Shown piece after piece: positions 50,466-59,526 of a stretch of 64,000 nucleotides of DNA; the stretch's first letter is position 1, and every line of letters starts with the position of its first letter. Under the pieces are notes generated by a model. The model was not told the origin of the DNA and did no database searches. It was given only the letters and a program-made list of their open reading frames with translations. Source of the DNA: Streptomyces sp. ALI-76-A (lineage in GTDB: Bacteria > Actinomycetota > Actinomycetes > Streptomycetales > Streptomycetaceae); contig NZ_JASVWB010000004.1 of assembly GCF_030287445.1 (NCBI RefSeq), forward strand, positions 124,001 through 188,000. Direction: 5' to 3'. Made by a program: the position numbers and the translations under genes.

Positions 50466-50921
50466 GGAGCCGTTCCGGGTGTAGGCGTGCACGTCGGCCC
50501 GGCTGCCGGAGGGCTTGTAGAAGTAGATCGTGTCCTTGTCGTTGTTCCACATGAAGTTGCAGTTCTGCCGGTACACCACGTTGTTCGCGTCGGAGTCGGT
50601 GCCTCTGCCGCCGCGCAGCTTCACGTGGTCGCCGGGCTGCAACGAGTGGTCGGCGGTGAAGGCGAAGCGGTTGCCTGCCTCGTCCTTGACCACGTAGCCC
50701 TTGAGGTTGACGGTCGTCGCGGACGAGTAGTTCTTGATCGTCAGGTACTCGTTCCTGGTGTTGCCGGTCGTGCAGTTGTTGGAGTCCGAACCGGGCGCGT
50801 CGTACTGGACGCCCTTGAGCTTCAGGGCCGAGGAGTACTCGGCGGCCTGGGCCGGCGCGGCCGCCACGGCGGCTATCAGGCCGACGGTGGCGGTGGCCGC
50901 CAGGACATGGCGCATACGCAT
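50427..50921 (-). CDS. Secreted lamin-tail-domain protein
   Basis: The protein has 164 residues from ATG 50921 (ATG 50915 possible). A signal peptide (HVLAATATVGLIAAVAAAPA QAA) precedes a lamin-tail domain with NEYLTIKNYSSATTVNLKGY VVKDEAG and LQPGDHVKLRGGRGTDSDAN. Two cysteines (Cys50, Cys120) could form a disulfide. LTD domains are immunoglobulin-like and often bind or anchor nucleases or surface components; here the domain stands alone. The 3' end is duplicated in tandem downstream. Confidence 0.87.
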   Translation of the reverse strand: MRMRHVLAATATVGLIAAVAAAPAQAAEYSSALKLKGVQYDAPGSDSNNCTTGNTRNEYLTIKNYSSATTVNLKGYVVKDEAGNRFAFTADHSLQPGDHVKLRGGRGTDSDANNVVYRQNCNFMWNNDKDTIYFYKPSGSRADVHAYTRNGSDPDRNGYVNFHG

Positions 50922-51076
50922 GGGAAATCCCCCCAGTGGTGCGAGCAGAGCGGCAGCAGCCTACTTGTTCGGTGAACGCCTCATGACGGAAACGTGTGGA
51001 AATCGTGAAGTGAGCTGATCCGTGCGCTTCGGGATACTCAGGGAGGCGGGGAAGGCCGACGGGGAGAGGAGCCCGG

Positions 51077-52588
51077 GTGAGCACGGAGACGAAGGCGGAC
51101 GGCCCGGCAGGAGGCCCGGCGACCGTCAGCGAGGGAGCCGACCCCAGGCGGTGGAAGGCCCTGTGGGTGACGCTGGTGGCCGGGTTCATGAGCCTGCTGG
51201 ACGTGACGATCGTCGCGGTGGCGCTGCCGTCCATGCAACGCGACCTGCACGCCTCGGCACCCGCCATCCAGTGGGTCGTCTCGGGATACGCCCTCACGTT
51301 CGCCCTGGTCCTGGTGACCGCCGGGCGGCTGGGCGACGCGATCGGCCGGCGCCGGATCTTCCTGCTGGCGCTGACGGGGTTCGTGGTGTGCAGCGCGGCG
51401 GCGGGCGCGGCCCCCTCGATCGAACTGCTGGTCGTGGCCCGGCTGGCCCAGGGCGTCGCCGCGGGCTGTCTCGCCCCGCAGAACTCCGCCCTGATCCAGC
51501 AGATGTTCCGGGGCGCCGAACGCGGCCGGGCGTTCGGCCTGTTCGGGGCCACGGTGGGTATCTCCAGCGCCGTCGGCCCGGTCGTCGGCGGACTGATCCT
51601 GATGCTCGCCGACGGACCGCAGGGCTGGCGCTGGATCTTCTACGTCAACGTCCCCGTCGGAGCGCTCGCCCTGGTGCTGGGACTGCGGCTGCTGCCGAGG
51701 ATCGCTCCCCGCCGCGGTGAACACCTCGATCTCGCGGGCGTCGCCCTGCTCGGCTGCGGGGTGCTGGCGGTGATGCTGCCCCTCGTGCTCGCGGAGTCCG
51801 GCGGCGTGCGGAGACTGTGGTGGCTCTTCCTCGCCGGGGCAGCCCTCCTGGGGGCCTTCGCCCGCTGGGAACGGCGGGTCGCCGCGCGTGGTCGACAGCC
51901 GCTGCTCGATCCCCAGCTGGTCACCGGCACCCGCGGTTACGCGGCCGGGGCCGCCATCGCCACCCTGTACTTTGTCGGGTTCAGCGGCGTGTGGCTGGTG
52001 TTCGCCCTGTACTTCCAGAACGGTGAGGGATTCTCGCCGCTGCGGTCGGGACTGGCGGTGACCCCGTTCGCCATCGGCTCCGCCCTCGCCGCCGTGGTGG
52101 CCGGGCGTCTGGTGGAGCGGCTGGGACGGCTGCTGACCGTGTGCGGCCTCGCCGCCGTGGCCGTCGGACTGGGCGGGGCCGCCCTGAGCCTGCGCTTCGC
52201 CCCCGCCGGCCTCGCGGTGTGGCTCGCGGCCCCCGCCCTGTTCGTCGGCGGCCTGGGCAGCGGCTGCGTGATCTCGCCGAACGTCACCATGACCCTGCGG
52301 GACGTACCGGTCCGGATGGCGGGCGCGGCGGGCGGCGCCCTCCAGACGGGGCAGCGGCTGGGCGGAGCCGTCGGTACGGCCGCCCTGCCGGGCCTGTTCT
52401 ACCTGGTGCTGAGCGCCGGCCCGCACGACTACCGGTCGGCGGTCGCGGTCGCGGTGGGCTGCGGCATCGCGCCGGTGCTGGGCGCGCTCGGGGTGGGCGC
52501 GCACGACTGGCTGCGGGACCGCAGGGCACGACGGGATCCGTGCCCGCCGGAGTTGTCCCACAGTCCCGTGCACGCGAGTCATGGCTGA
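51077..52588 (+). CDS. MFS exporter, DHA2 (EmrB/QacA) family
   Basis: The protein has 503 residues from GTG 51077 (GGGGAGAGGAG ribosome site). Fourteen hydrophobic segments are visible. LDVTIVAVALPSMQRDLHAS is the DHA2 motif D1 region in helix 1, AGRLGDAIGRRRIFLLAL is motif A, and GATVGISSAVGPVVGGLI is motif C, the antiporter signature. It is a proton-driven drug or metabolite exporter. Its stop overlaps an ATG (52581) of the next gene's frame, so the two may be coupled. Confidence 0.92.
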   Translation: MSTETKADGPAGGPATVSEGADPRRWKALWVTLVAGFMSLLDVTIVAVALPSMQRDLHASAPAIQWVVSGYALTFALVLVTAGRLGDAIGRRRIFLLALTGFVVCSAAAGAAPSIELLVVARLAQGVAAGCLAPQNSALIQQMFRGAERGRAFGLFGATVGISSAVGPVVGGLILMLADGPQGWRWIFYVNVPVGALALVLGLRLLPRIAPRRGEHLDLAGVALLGCGVLAVMLPLVLAESGGVRRLWWLFLAGAALLGAFARWERRVAARGRQPLLDPQLVTGTRGYAAGAAIATLYFVGFSGVWLVFALYFQNGEGFSPLRSGLAVTPFAIGSALAAVVAGRLVERLGRLLTVCGLAAVAVGLGGAALSLRFAPAGLAVWLAAPALFVGGLGSGCVISPNVTMTLRDVPVRMAGAAGGALQTGQRLGGAVGTAALPGLFYLVLSAGPHDYRSAVAVAVGCGIAPVLGALGVGAHDWLRDRRARRDPCPPELSHSPVHASHG

Positions 52589-52625
52589 TCGCCGGCCCGT
52601 GCGGGCGCGGCGACAGGGTCCCGGC

Positions 52626-53489
52626 ATGACGCGTGCCGACGTGGGGATCCTGCACCCCGGCTCCATGGGAGCGCGGGTGGCCGCGCAGGCCGTGGCGGCC
52701 GGCGCCCGGGTCCGGTGGCTGGCACAGGGACGGTCGGCCGCCACCCGGGAACGGGCCGCCGCGCTGGGGCTCACGCCCGCCGCGAGCACGGCGGAGCTGA
52801 CCGCCGAGTGCGGGGTGATCCTGAGCGTGTGCCCGCCGGCCGCCGCCCTCGACGTGGCCCGCCGGATCGCGGCCACCGGCTTCCACGGCGTCTACGTCGA
52901 CGCCAACGCGATCAGCCCCGACCACATGGAGGAGATCGCCCAGGTGATGCGGGGCAACGGCGCGCGCGTGGTGGACGGAGGCATCACCGGGCCGCCGCCC
53001 CGCGAGGCCGACACCACCCGGCTGTACCTCTCGGGCGACGACACGGCGGTGGACACGGTCCGGACCCTGTTCGCCGGGACCCTGCTGACTCCCGTCGTGC
53101 TGGCCGGTCCGGTCGGCCGGGCCTCGGCGCTCAAGCTGGCCTTCGCCGCCTACAACAAGATCTCCTACGCGCTCGCCGCCGAGGCCTGCGCCCTCGCCGC
53201 CGGCCACGGCGTCCTCGACGACCTGCGCGACCTCGCGGCGCACCTGTTGCCCGGCACCCCGCTGGCCGCTCCGGAGCAGCTGGCGAGCGCGGGTGCCCGG
53301 GCCTGGCGGTGGGAGCCGGAGATGCGGGAGATCGCCGACGCCTGGCGCGACAGCGGCCTGCCCGGCACCTTCGCGGACGCCGCGGCGCACACCTTCGACC
53401 GGTGGCGGGCCCACAAGGACGACCGGACCGTGACGAGCGACCGCCTCATCGCCGACCTCATGCCCCCGCAGCCGGACGAGAGACGGTGA
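52626..53489 (+). CDS. NAD(P)-binding 6PGDH-like protein with DUF1932 domain
   Basis: The protein has 287 residues from ATG 52626 (ATG 52581, overlapping the MFS stop, is an alternative). The N-terminal Rossmann site is VGILHPGSMGARVAAQAVAA, followed by ILSVCPPAAALDVARRIAA and VYVDANAISPDHMEEIA, the beta-hydroxyacid-dehydrogenase pattern. VVDGGITGPPP and LKLAFAAYNKISYALAAEA supply the conserved Gly-x-Gly and catalytic Lys regions, and the last ~70 residues match DUF1932. Substrate unknown; possibly modifies or resists a small molecule exported by the coupled MFS protein. Confidence 0.88.
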   Translation: MTRADVGILHPGSMGARVAAQAVAAGARVRWLAQGRSAATRERAAALGLTPAASTAELTAECGVILSVCPPAAALDVARRIAATGFHGVYVDANAISPDHMEEIAQVMRGNGARVVDGGITGPPPREADTTRLYLSGDDTAVDTVRTLFAGTLLTPVVLAGPVGRASALKLAFAAYNKISYALAAEACALAAGHGVLDDLRDLAAHLLPGTPLAAPEQLASAGARAWRWEPEMREIADAWRDSGLPGTFADAAAHTFDRWRAHKDDRTVTSDRLIADLMPPQPDERR

Positions 53490-53922
53490 CGACGGGAACA
53501 AGCCCCTGCCGACTGCCGACTCCGACTGCCGAGCGCCGACTGCCGAGCGCCGAACACCGACCCTGCCCACCAGGCCGACTCCTGACCCCGGGGGCCGATG
53601 GGTACGGACTTCCGGACGGGCGAGCCCGTCGGCGGCTGAGCGCCCACGCGCCGGCCCAGGCCCACCCGGCCGTCTCCTGACGCCGAGGGCGGCCGGAGCG
53701 GACGACTGTGCGGGGGAGGAGGGGAGCCTTCGCGATCGCCCACCGCCGCTCCGGCGCACCGCACCGTCTCCCGTTCCGGGGAGCGGCCGAGCGGACACCC
53801 GTACGCACCGCTCACTCCGTCGGGTGGAAGGCACGGCCCGACCGGTCGTCCGTCGCATGGACGCGGACCGCCGGGGGAGGACACCCGCGCGCCACCGCAG
53901 CCGAGGGACGAGGAGAGCGACG
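53490..53922. other. Intergenic region with CCGACTGCCGAGCG repeats
   Basis: This 433-bp stretch holds CCGACTGCCGAGCG at 53522-53535 and 53536-53549 in tandem, flanked by degenerate CCGACTG units from 53507. No gene is recognised. A GAGGAGAGCGACG ribosome site precedes GTG 53923. Confidence 0.5.
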
Positions 53923-54582
53923 GTGACCCGAGCCGTTTTCACAGCCGATTTCGACTCGCCCCGCCAATGGGTCGCGGGCCGTTCCTGGGCCTATCCCGAC
54001 GGCGGCCCGGTGAACCCGGACGACGACAAACTGGACCACCTCGCCACCGACCCCGCGTACTTCCGGGGCGGCGTGTTCCGGGCCACGCGCCGCCCCGACG
54101 GACTGTGGGACACGGGACTGCTGACCACGGAGGAGAGCGAGGAGGGTTTCACGCTGCGCGCCGGGGACCGGCTGGAGACCCGGGTGCGGCTGCCCACCGG
54201 GACGGGTGCCTGGCCGGCCGTGTGGACCTGGCTCGACGGCGGCCAGGAGATCGACGTGTTCGAGTACCACCCCGACCACCCGGACCTCCTGGAGTTCTCC
54301 AACCATGTACGCGGCGGACACCGCTACCACCGTGACGCGGCGGTGTGTCCCGGCGGCTGGATCGACCTGGCGGTGCGGTTCGGCGCAGCCAGCGTGACGT
54401 GGTTCCTCAACGGCACACCGGTCTACTCCGACGGACGCGGAGTGGGCCGGGACTGGTACGCCCACCTCATCGTGAACCTCTCCGTGTGCGCGGGCCGCTA
54501 CCACCCGCCGCCCGAGCCGGCGGTCAGCGAGCTGTCCTTCGAGGTCGCGAGCCTGGTCGTGCACCGTGCCGGGGCACTCTGA
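53923..54582 (+). CDS. GH16-like glycoside hydrolase, no signal peptide
   Basis: The protein has 219 residues from GTG 53923 behind GAGGAGAGCGACG. The jelly-roll pattern includes GDRLETRVRLPTGTGAWPAV WTWL, then the GH16-type catalytic motif E-I-D-x-F-E at residues 109-114 (nucleophile Glu109, assistant Asp111, acid Glu114), then YHPDHPDLLEFSNHVRGG. It is shorter than most GH16 enzymes and has no export signal, unusual for a family that attacks extracellular polysaccharides. It may act on imported oligosaccharides or use a non-classical route. Confidence 0.75.
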   Translation: MTRAVFTADFDSPRQWVAGRSWAYPDGGPVNPDDDKLDHLATDPAYFRGGVFRATRRPDGLWDTGLLTTEESEEGFTLRAGDRLETRVRLPTGTGAWPAVWTWLDGGQEIDVFEYHPDHPDLLEFSNHVRGGHRYHRDAAVCPGGWIDLAVRFGAASVTWFLNGTPVYSDGRGVGRDWYAHLIVNLSVCAGRYHPPPEPAVSELSFEVASLVVHRAGAL

Positions 54583-54619
54583 CGCCCGTGGCCCCTGGCG
54601 CGGTACGCCGTCGCCCCGG

Positions 54620-55087
54620 TCAGTCCCACAGCGGATATGTCTCCACGGGCGCCAGCCGCTCCGGCCTGCCGTCGGGGTAGGTGAGGGTCATCCGGCCGTA
54701 GTGCCGCAGGTCCGGGTCCTTGTCCCAGCGCTCGGGACGGTCGAGCCGGACGACGACCGGATACGAGCGGAAGGTGCCCTCCGCGCAGTACGGATCGCAG
54801 TCGTTGACGAGGTTGCGGCCCCTGGCCACCGCCTTGTCCTGGTCCCACTGGGACCAGCGCAGCGAGGTCAGCCTGCTGTTGCCGTCGCCGCAGGCGAGCA
54901 TGAAGTCGGCCGGCCGCACCTGCGCCTGCCAGAAGCAGTCCACCAGCACGGTCCGCGGCGATGGCTGCTCCATGGACCGCGTGGCCGCGGGCGCCGCCTC
55001 GGGAGCGGCGGAGGCCGGCCCCATGGCCGCCACGAACACCGCGGCGGCACAGAGCGTCGCCGCCTTCGTCATCCCACGTGTGCGCAT
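54620..55087 (-). CDS. Small secreted protein, unknown function
   Basis: The protein has 155 residues from ATG 55087 (GGGAGCTGAC ribosome site). A signal peptide (TKAATLCAAAVFVAAMGPAS A) is cleaved near residue 27. The mature part has TVLVDCFWQAQVRPADFMLA CGDGN, then RNLVNDCDPYCAEGTFRSYP, with four cysteines likely forming two disulfides. I associate this pattern with small Streptomyces exported proteins lacking assigned function. It sits beside the GH30 gene but is separated from it by a strong terminator. Confidence 0.75.
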   Translation of the reverse strand: MRTRGMTKAATLCAAAVFVAAMGPASAAPEAAPAATRSMEQPSPRTVLVDCFWQAQVRPADFMLACGDGNSRLTSLRWSQWDQDKAVARGRNLVNDCDPYCAEGTFRSYPVVVRLDRPERWDKDPDLRHYGRMTLTYPDGRPERLAPVETYPLWD

Positions 55088-55181
55088 GTCAGCTCCCGCT
55101 GGTCCCCGCGTCCGGTCGGCCCGCCGGTACCGACGGTACGGCCACGACCGGGGACGCACCACTCGAACGGAGCAACGCCGA

Positions 55182-55222
55182 GAGCCCTGTCGCACCGCGG
55201 CGGACGCGGTGCGACAGGGCTC
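55182..55222 (-). terminator. 17-bp perfect hairpin after GH30 gene
   Basis: GAGCCCTGTCGCACCGC (55182-55198) pairs perfectly with GCGGTGCGACAGGGCTC (55206-55222) over a seven-base loop, 24 bases past the galactanase stop. One of the strongest hairpins in the window. Confidence 0.85.
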
Positions 55223-55245
55223 GGTGTGCGCGGGTGCCGGGACGG

Positions 55246-57288
55246 CTAGTCGGCCGTCACCTCGTCGGTCACGTTCGTGACCTTCCAGCGCTGGTTGGAG
55301 CCGGAGTTGGGCTGCCATGTCGTGACGGCCGCACCCTCGTTCGTCGCCTGGCCGCCGACCTCCAGGAGACGTCCGGTGGCCGCGTTGACCAGGGTCCAGG
55401 TGCCGTCACCGGTGGTCGACATGATCCACTCGGTGGCCCGGTCCCGCTCACCGGTGTCGGGCTCCACCACGGGCACGTTGTCCCGCACGGCCAGCCGCTT
55501 GCCCTCGGCGGGGTTGCTGAAGACGTACCGCTGGCGGGCGCCGGTCTCGCCGTACCGGGCGCTGAGCTGCCACTGCTGGGCGCTGGTGCCGTTGTCCGTG
55601 CCGATGACCAGGTTCGTGCCGTTGGCGCCGACGGTCACCGCCTTGCCGCTCTGCACGCCGGTCAGCGTGTACGTGTCGCCCTTGCTCAGCAGCGGGGCGT
55701 CCTTCGCGACACCGGACACGCCCTTGATGGCGAAGGAGGTCACCGACTGGGCGGGCACCGTGAAGGTGGCCTTGCGGTCGCTGACCTTGACCGGAGCCTG
55801 CGGCGCGAGCTTGCCGTCGGCGCTGGTGACCACCGGTGTGACGGTCGCGGCACCGCTGACCTTGCGGAACTTCGACAGGTCGATGGTGACCGTACGCGGC
55901 GCGGTGGTGCTGTTGACGTGGACGAGCGAGGCGCCCTTGCCGTTCGCGGTCACGGCGGCGGCGCTGGAGGTGTCGTCCACCTTGATCAGCTTGTCACCGG
56001 GCTTGATGAAGTGCGTGAAGTTGCGGGCGGTGTCGAACTTGGTGTTCGTGTAGATCGGGCAGGACTCCAAAGTGTCCTTCGAGGTGCAGCTGAACGAGAG
56101 CTGGATGCTGCCCCAGTTGCCGCCCTTGGCGGACTCGCCGCCCGGCTTCATGTTGTCGTAGTCCTCGACCGGCTGCCAGAACACCCAGGCGCTGGGCTCC
56201 AGTTCGCGCAGGTCGTTGACGATCTGCTGGGCCAGCCCGAGACCGGGCCGCATGTCGGTGAAGCTCTGCCCGTCGCCCCAGTCGCCCTCGACCTCGCTCA
56301 TCCACAGCGGCTTGTCCGCGGCCTTGGCGAGGTCCCGCGCGGTGGTGCGCTGCCCGGTGCCGTAGGTGTGCACGTTCAGCTGGTCGACCAGGTCGCGCGA
56401 GGCCTGGGAGTAGGCGTTCCAGTTCTGGGCGAAGAGGGACGGGTTGGTCTCGTCCATCGCCGAGATCTCCGCCTTGACCTTCGCCTTCCTCAGCTCCGGC
56501 GCCAGCGCGGCGAGAACCTTCTGCTGGAGTTCCGGGCCGATGTGGGCGCCTTCCTGACGGCCGCCGACCGGCTCGCCGTCAGGGCCCAGACGCGTGCTCC
56601 AGTAGCCGGTGTTGGGCTCGTTGAACGGGTCGACGGTGTCGACCTTGATGCCCTCCGCCTTCTCCAGCCGCTTGGTCGCGCCCGCCATGTAGGCGGCGAA
56701 GTCGTCGACCGACTCGGCCTTGAGCTGGTCGGCGTTGGCGTCGAACCCACCGGAGACGTAGCCGCTCTCCGTCATGAACCACGGCGGGGAGTTGCTGAAG
56801 GTCTCCCAGTGGTCGATGTCCTTCTTGATGCGCTCCACCCACCAGCGCTGGGTGGCGTCGGCGTCCTTGTTCCAGTCGGCCGGGTCGTCGGCGCTCCACC
56901 AGTCGGTGTCCTCGCGGGTGGTGCCCGCGGGCGCCTTCCACCATCCCTCGACGGCGCCGCCGGCGCGCAGGTAGTCCTTGACGTCGGGGGCGTTGCCGCC
57001 GCCGATGTTGTACCGGGCGATGTTCAGCGCCAGGCCGTCGTCGCCGAAGAGCAGTTTCGCCAGCTTCTCGCGTATCTCCGGCGGGTAGTCGCCGGTGGCG
57101 TTGGCGAACCAGACCAGGCTGGTGCCCCAGCCCTCGAACTTCTCCTGCTTGTACGACGGGTCCGGCTGCACGGTGACGGAGGTGGCGGCCTGGGCCTGTG
57201 CGGGGACGCTGAGCAGGGCGGCCCCGGTGGCCAGGGCCGTGAGTGCGGCGGCCCCGAGGGACCGTCTGCTGCGGGTACGGCGTGCCAT
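55246..57288 (-). CDS. Secreted endo-beta-1,6-galactanase (GH30) with ricin-type domain
   Basis: The protein has 680 residues from ATG 57288. A signal peptide ends at AQAQA (residue ~34). The catalytic barrel has FEGWGTSLVWFANATGDYPP at the start, acid/base Glu224 in VDPFNEPNTGYW and nucleophile Glu332 in LWMSEVEGDWGDG, plus FSNSPPWFMTESGYVSGG. A beta-sandwich follows, then a C-terminal ricin-B/CBM13-like domain with QQWQL and NQRWKV repeats. This matches the GH30 endo-beta-1,6-galactanases of Streptomyces that cut the side chains of plant arabinogalactan. It lies downstream of GH42 in the same direction, past a hairpin at 57323-57352. Confidence 0.88.
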   Translation of the reverse strand: MARRTRSRRSLGAAALTALATGAALLSVPAQAQAATSVTVQPDPSYKQEKFEGWGTSLVWFANATGDYPPEIREKLAKLLFGDDGLALNIARYNIGGGNAPDVKDYLRAGGAVEGWWKAPAGTTREDTDWWSADDPADWNKDADATQRWWVERIKKDIDHWETFSNSPPWFMTESGYVSGGFDANADQLKAESVDDFAAYMAGATKRLEKAEGIKVDTVDPFNEPNTGYWSTRLGPDGEPVGGRQEGAHIGPELQQKVLAALAPELRKAKVKAEISAMDETNPSLFAQNWNAYSQASRDLVDQLNVHTYGTGQRTTARDLAKAADKPLWMSEVEGDWGDGQSFTDMRPGLGLAQQIVNDLRELEPSAWVFWQPVEDYDNMKPGGESAKGGNWGSIQLSFSCTSKDTLESCPIYTNTKFDTARNFTHFIKPGDKLIKVDDTSSAAAVTANGKGASLVHVNSTTAPRTVTIDLSKFRKVSGAATVTPVVTSADGKLAPQAPVKVSDRKATFTVPAQSVTSFAIKGVSGVAKDAPLLSKGDTYTLTGVQSGKAVTVGANGTNLVIGTDNGTSAQQWQLSARYGETGARQRYVFSNPAEGKRLAVRDNVPVVEPDTGERDRATEWIMSTTGDGTWTLVNAATGRLLEVGGQATNEGAAVTTWQPNSGSNQRWKVTNVTDEVTAD

Positions 57289-57322
57289 CGTGTGCTCCCA
57301 ACTGGAGTGTGGTCGCTGCGAT

Positions 57323-57352
57323 GTCCCCTCCCGCCACGGAGCGGGAGGGGAC
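57323..57352 (-). terminator. 12-bp hairpin between GH42 and GH30
   Basis: GTCCCCTCCCGC (57323-57334) pairs with GCGGGAGGGGAC (57341-57352) around CACGGA. It lies 69 bases past the GH42 stop and may terminate or attenuate transcription into GH30. Confidence 0.7.
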
Positions 57353-57420
57353 GGTCCTCGGACGGTGTGTGCCGTTCGAGGAGTCGTGCGTGCGGGTGCG
57401 GTGTGAAGCGGTGCCGGGGC

Positions 57421-59466
57421 TCAGCCGGCGGGCTGCCGCAGTACGGCGACGTCCCTGGGGCCGAGGGTGAGCGTGCCGTCGTCGGCGCCGCCGATCAGGA
57501 CCTCGCCGGCGAGACCGGTCACCGGCACGGTGTCGTCGGTCCGGTTGACCAGGAACAGGAACCGGCTGTCGGCGTCGCGGCGCACGGTCAGTTCGACCAG
57601 GCCGCGTACCTCTTCGGGCAGTTCGCTCTCCACGCCGGCCGGTCCGAGCAAGCGCGGCAGCAGGGCGGTGAGCCCCTCGACGCCGAGCCGCGTGGACACG
57701 TAGGAGGCCGAACCGCCGCCGGTGGGACGCCGGGTCACGGCGGGCCGGCCGGCCTGCGTGCCGGTGCGGTAGCGGACCAGGACCTCTGTCTGCGGGTCGG
57801 TGACCGTGATCCGGTCGGTCCACAGGCTGCCGGTGGTGGCGTCGTCCAGCTCGACCGTGTCACCGGCGAGCAGCGGCCCGAACTCCTCGACGCGCAGGCC
57901 GAGAAGGTCGCGCAGGGCTCCCGGATAGCCGCCGAGCCAGACGTGGTCGTTCTCGTCGACGACCGCCGAGAAGTACGTGGTGATCAGGTGGCCGCCCTGC
58001 TCGGCGTACCGCGTCAGCTCCTTGGCGAGGTCGGCGGGGACCATGTGCAGCACCGGGGCGATCAGCACCTGGTGGCGGGACAGGTCGGCGCGGGTGGTGA
58101 CGAGGTCGGCGCGGACACCGAGGGCGAGGAGTGCCGAGTACCAGTCGAGCGCCTCCTGCCGGTAGTCCAGCAGGGCCGTGGGGTGGGAGTCCTGTTCGCT
58201 CGCCCACCACGACTCCCAGTCGTACACGATCCCGACCCGGGCCGGCTCCCGGTCCGAACCGGCGACGGGGGCCAGGGTCTCCAGCGTGGCACCGAGCGCG
58301 GCGACGGCACGGAACAGCTCGCTGTCCGCGCCGGCGTGCGGGACCATCGCCGAGTGGTACTTCTCGGCACCGGCCGCCGACTGCCGCCACTGGAAGAAGC
58401 ACACCGCGTCGGCGCCGTGCGCCACGTGCAGCAGCGAGTCGCGGGCCAGGTCGCCCGGCCGCTTGGCCACGTTCACCGGCTGCCAGTTGACGGCGCTGGT
58501 GGAGTGCTCCATCAGGAACCAGGGCCGTCCGCCCGCGATACCGCTGGTGAGGTTCGCGGAGAAGGACAGCTCGTCGCGGTCCTGGGAGCCGGGGTGGACG
58601 TAGTGGTCGTTGGAGACGAAGTCGATCTCCTCCGCCCAGTCCGGGTAGTTCATGCCCTTGGTGCCGCCCATCACCATGAAGTTGGTGGTGACCGGCACGT
58701 CCGGGGTGATCTCGCGCAGGATGTCCCGCTCGGCCCGCAGGTAGTCCTTCAGCGCGTCCGACGAGAACCGCTTGAAGTCCAGCTGCTGGGTCGGGTTCGG
58801 GTGCGAGGCGGCGAGCCGCGGCGGCAGGATCTGCTCCCAGTCGCCGTAGCGCTGCGACCAGAACGCCGTGCCCCAGGCGTGGTTGAGCGCGTCGAGCGTG
58901 CCGTAACGGGCGCGCAGCCAGCCGCGGAAGGCACGGGCCGCGTCGTCGGAGTAGTCGTACACGTTGTGGCAGCCCAGCTCGTTGGAGACGTGCCAGGCGA
59001 CCAGGGCGGGGTGGTCCCGGTAGCGGTCCGCCATCTCCCGGACGAGGCGCAGGGCGTGCTCGCGGAAGACCGGCGAGGTGGGCCGCCAGTGCTGGCGGGC
59101 GCCCGGCCACAGGGTCTCGCCGTGCGCGGTGACCGGCAGGATCTCCGGGTGGGCGGTGCTCAGCCAGGGCGGCGGGGACGCGGTGGCGGTGGCCAGGTCG
59201 ACGCCGATGCCGCCCGCGTGGAGCAGGTCCATGACCTCGTCGAGCCAGCCGAAGTCCCAGGTGTCCGCGCTCGGCTGGATGCGGGCCCAGGAGAAGATCC
59301 CCACGGACACGATGGTGACGCCGGCCTCCCGCATCAGCCGGACGTCCTCCTCCCACACCTCGCGGGGCCACTGCTCCGGGTTGTAGTCGGCGCCGTACGC
59401 GAGACGGGGGACGACGGGGTCACCGTCCGCCCCGCGCCGCCCGCGGGACAGGAGGGTGGAGATCAT
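57421..59466 (-). CDS. GH42 beta-galactosidase, cytoplasmic
   Basis: The protein has 681 residues from ATG 59466. The barrel starts with YGADYNPEQWPREVWEEDVR, the GH42 signature. Acid/base Glu163 is in WHVSNELGCHN and nucleophile Glu320 in WFLMEHSTSAVNW. A beta-galactosidase trimerisation domain (LLDYRQEALDWYSALLALGV, APVLHMVPADLAKELTRYAE) and a small C-terminal beta domain follow. No signal peptide, so it acts on imported galacto-oligosaccharides. It sits 60 bp after the sugar-binding protein gene, past a hairpin. Confidence 0.92.
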   Translation of the reverse strand: MISTLLSRGRRGADGDPVVPRLAYGADYNPEQWPREVWEEDVRLMREAGVTIVSVGIFSWARIQPSADTWDFGWLDEVMDLLHAGGIGVDLATATASPPPWLSTAHPEILPVTAHGETLWPGARQHWRPTSPVFREHALRLVREMADRYRDHPALVAWHVSNELGCHNVYDYSDDAARAFRGWLRARYGTLDALNHAWGTAFWSQRYGDWEQILPPRLAASHPNPTQQLDFKRFSSDALKDYLRAERDILREITPDVPVTTNFMVMGGTKGMNYPDWAEEIDFVSNDHYVHPGSQDRDELSFSANLTSGIAGGRPWFLMEHSTSAVNWQPVNVAKRPGDLARDSLLHVAHGADAVCFFQWRQSAAGAEKYHSAMVPHAGADSELFRAVAALGATLETLAPVAGSDREPARVGIVYDWESWWASEQDSHPTALLDYRQEALDWYSALLALGVRADLVTTRADLSRHQVLIAPVLHMVPADLAKELTRYAEQGGHLITTYFSAVVDENDHVWLGGYPGALRDLLGLRVEEFGPLLAGDTVELDDATTGSLWTDRITVTDPQTEVLVRYRTGTQAGRPAVTRRPTGGGSASYVSTRLGVEGLTALLPRLLGPAGVESELPEEVRGLVELTVRRDADSRFLFLVNRTDDTVPVTGLAGEVLIGGADDGTLTLGPRDVAVLRQPAG

Positions 59467-59492
59467 GATGGTCCTTCCGGTGGTGCAACGGG

Positions 59493-59520
59493 GGGCGGCG
59501 CGGGGTCCACCGCGCCGCCC
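59493..59520 (-). terminator. 11-bp hairpin between binding protein and GH42
   Basis: GGGCGGCGCGG (59493-59503) pairs with CCGCGCCGCCC (59510-59520) over GGTCCA. Located 7 bases past the binding-protein stop, it probably lowers read-through so that the binding protein is made in excess of GH42. Confidence 0.7.
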
Positions 59521-59526
59521 GGCGTC

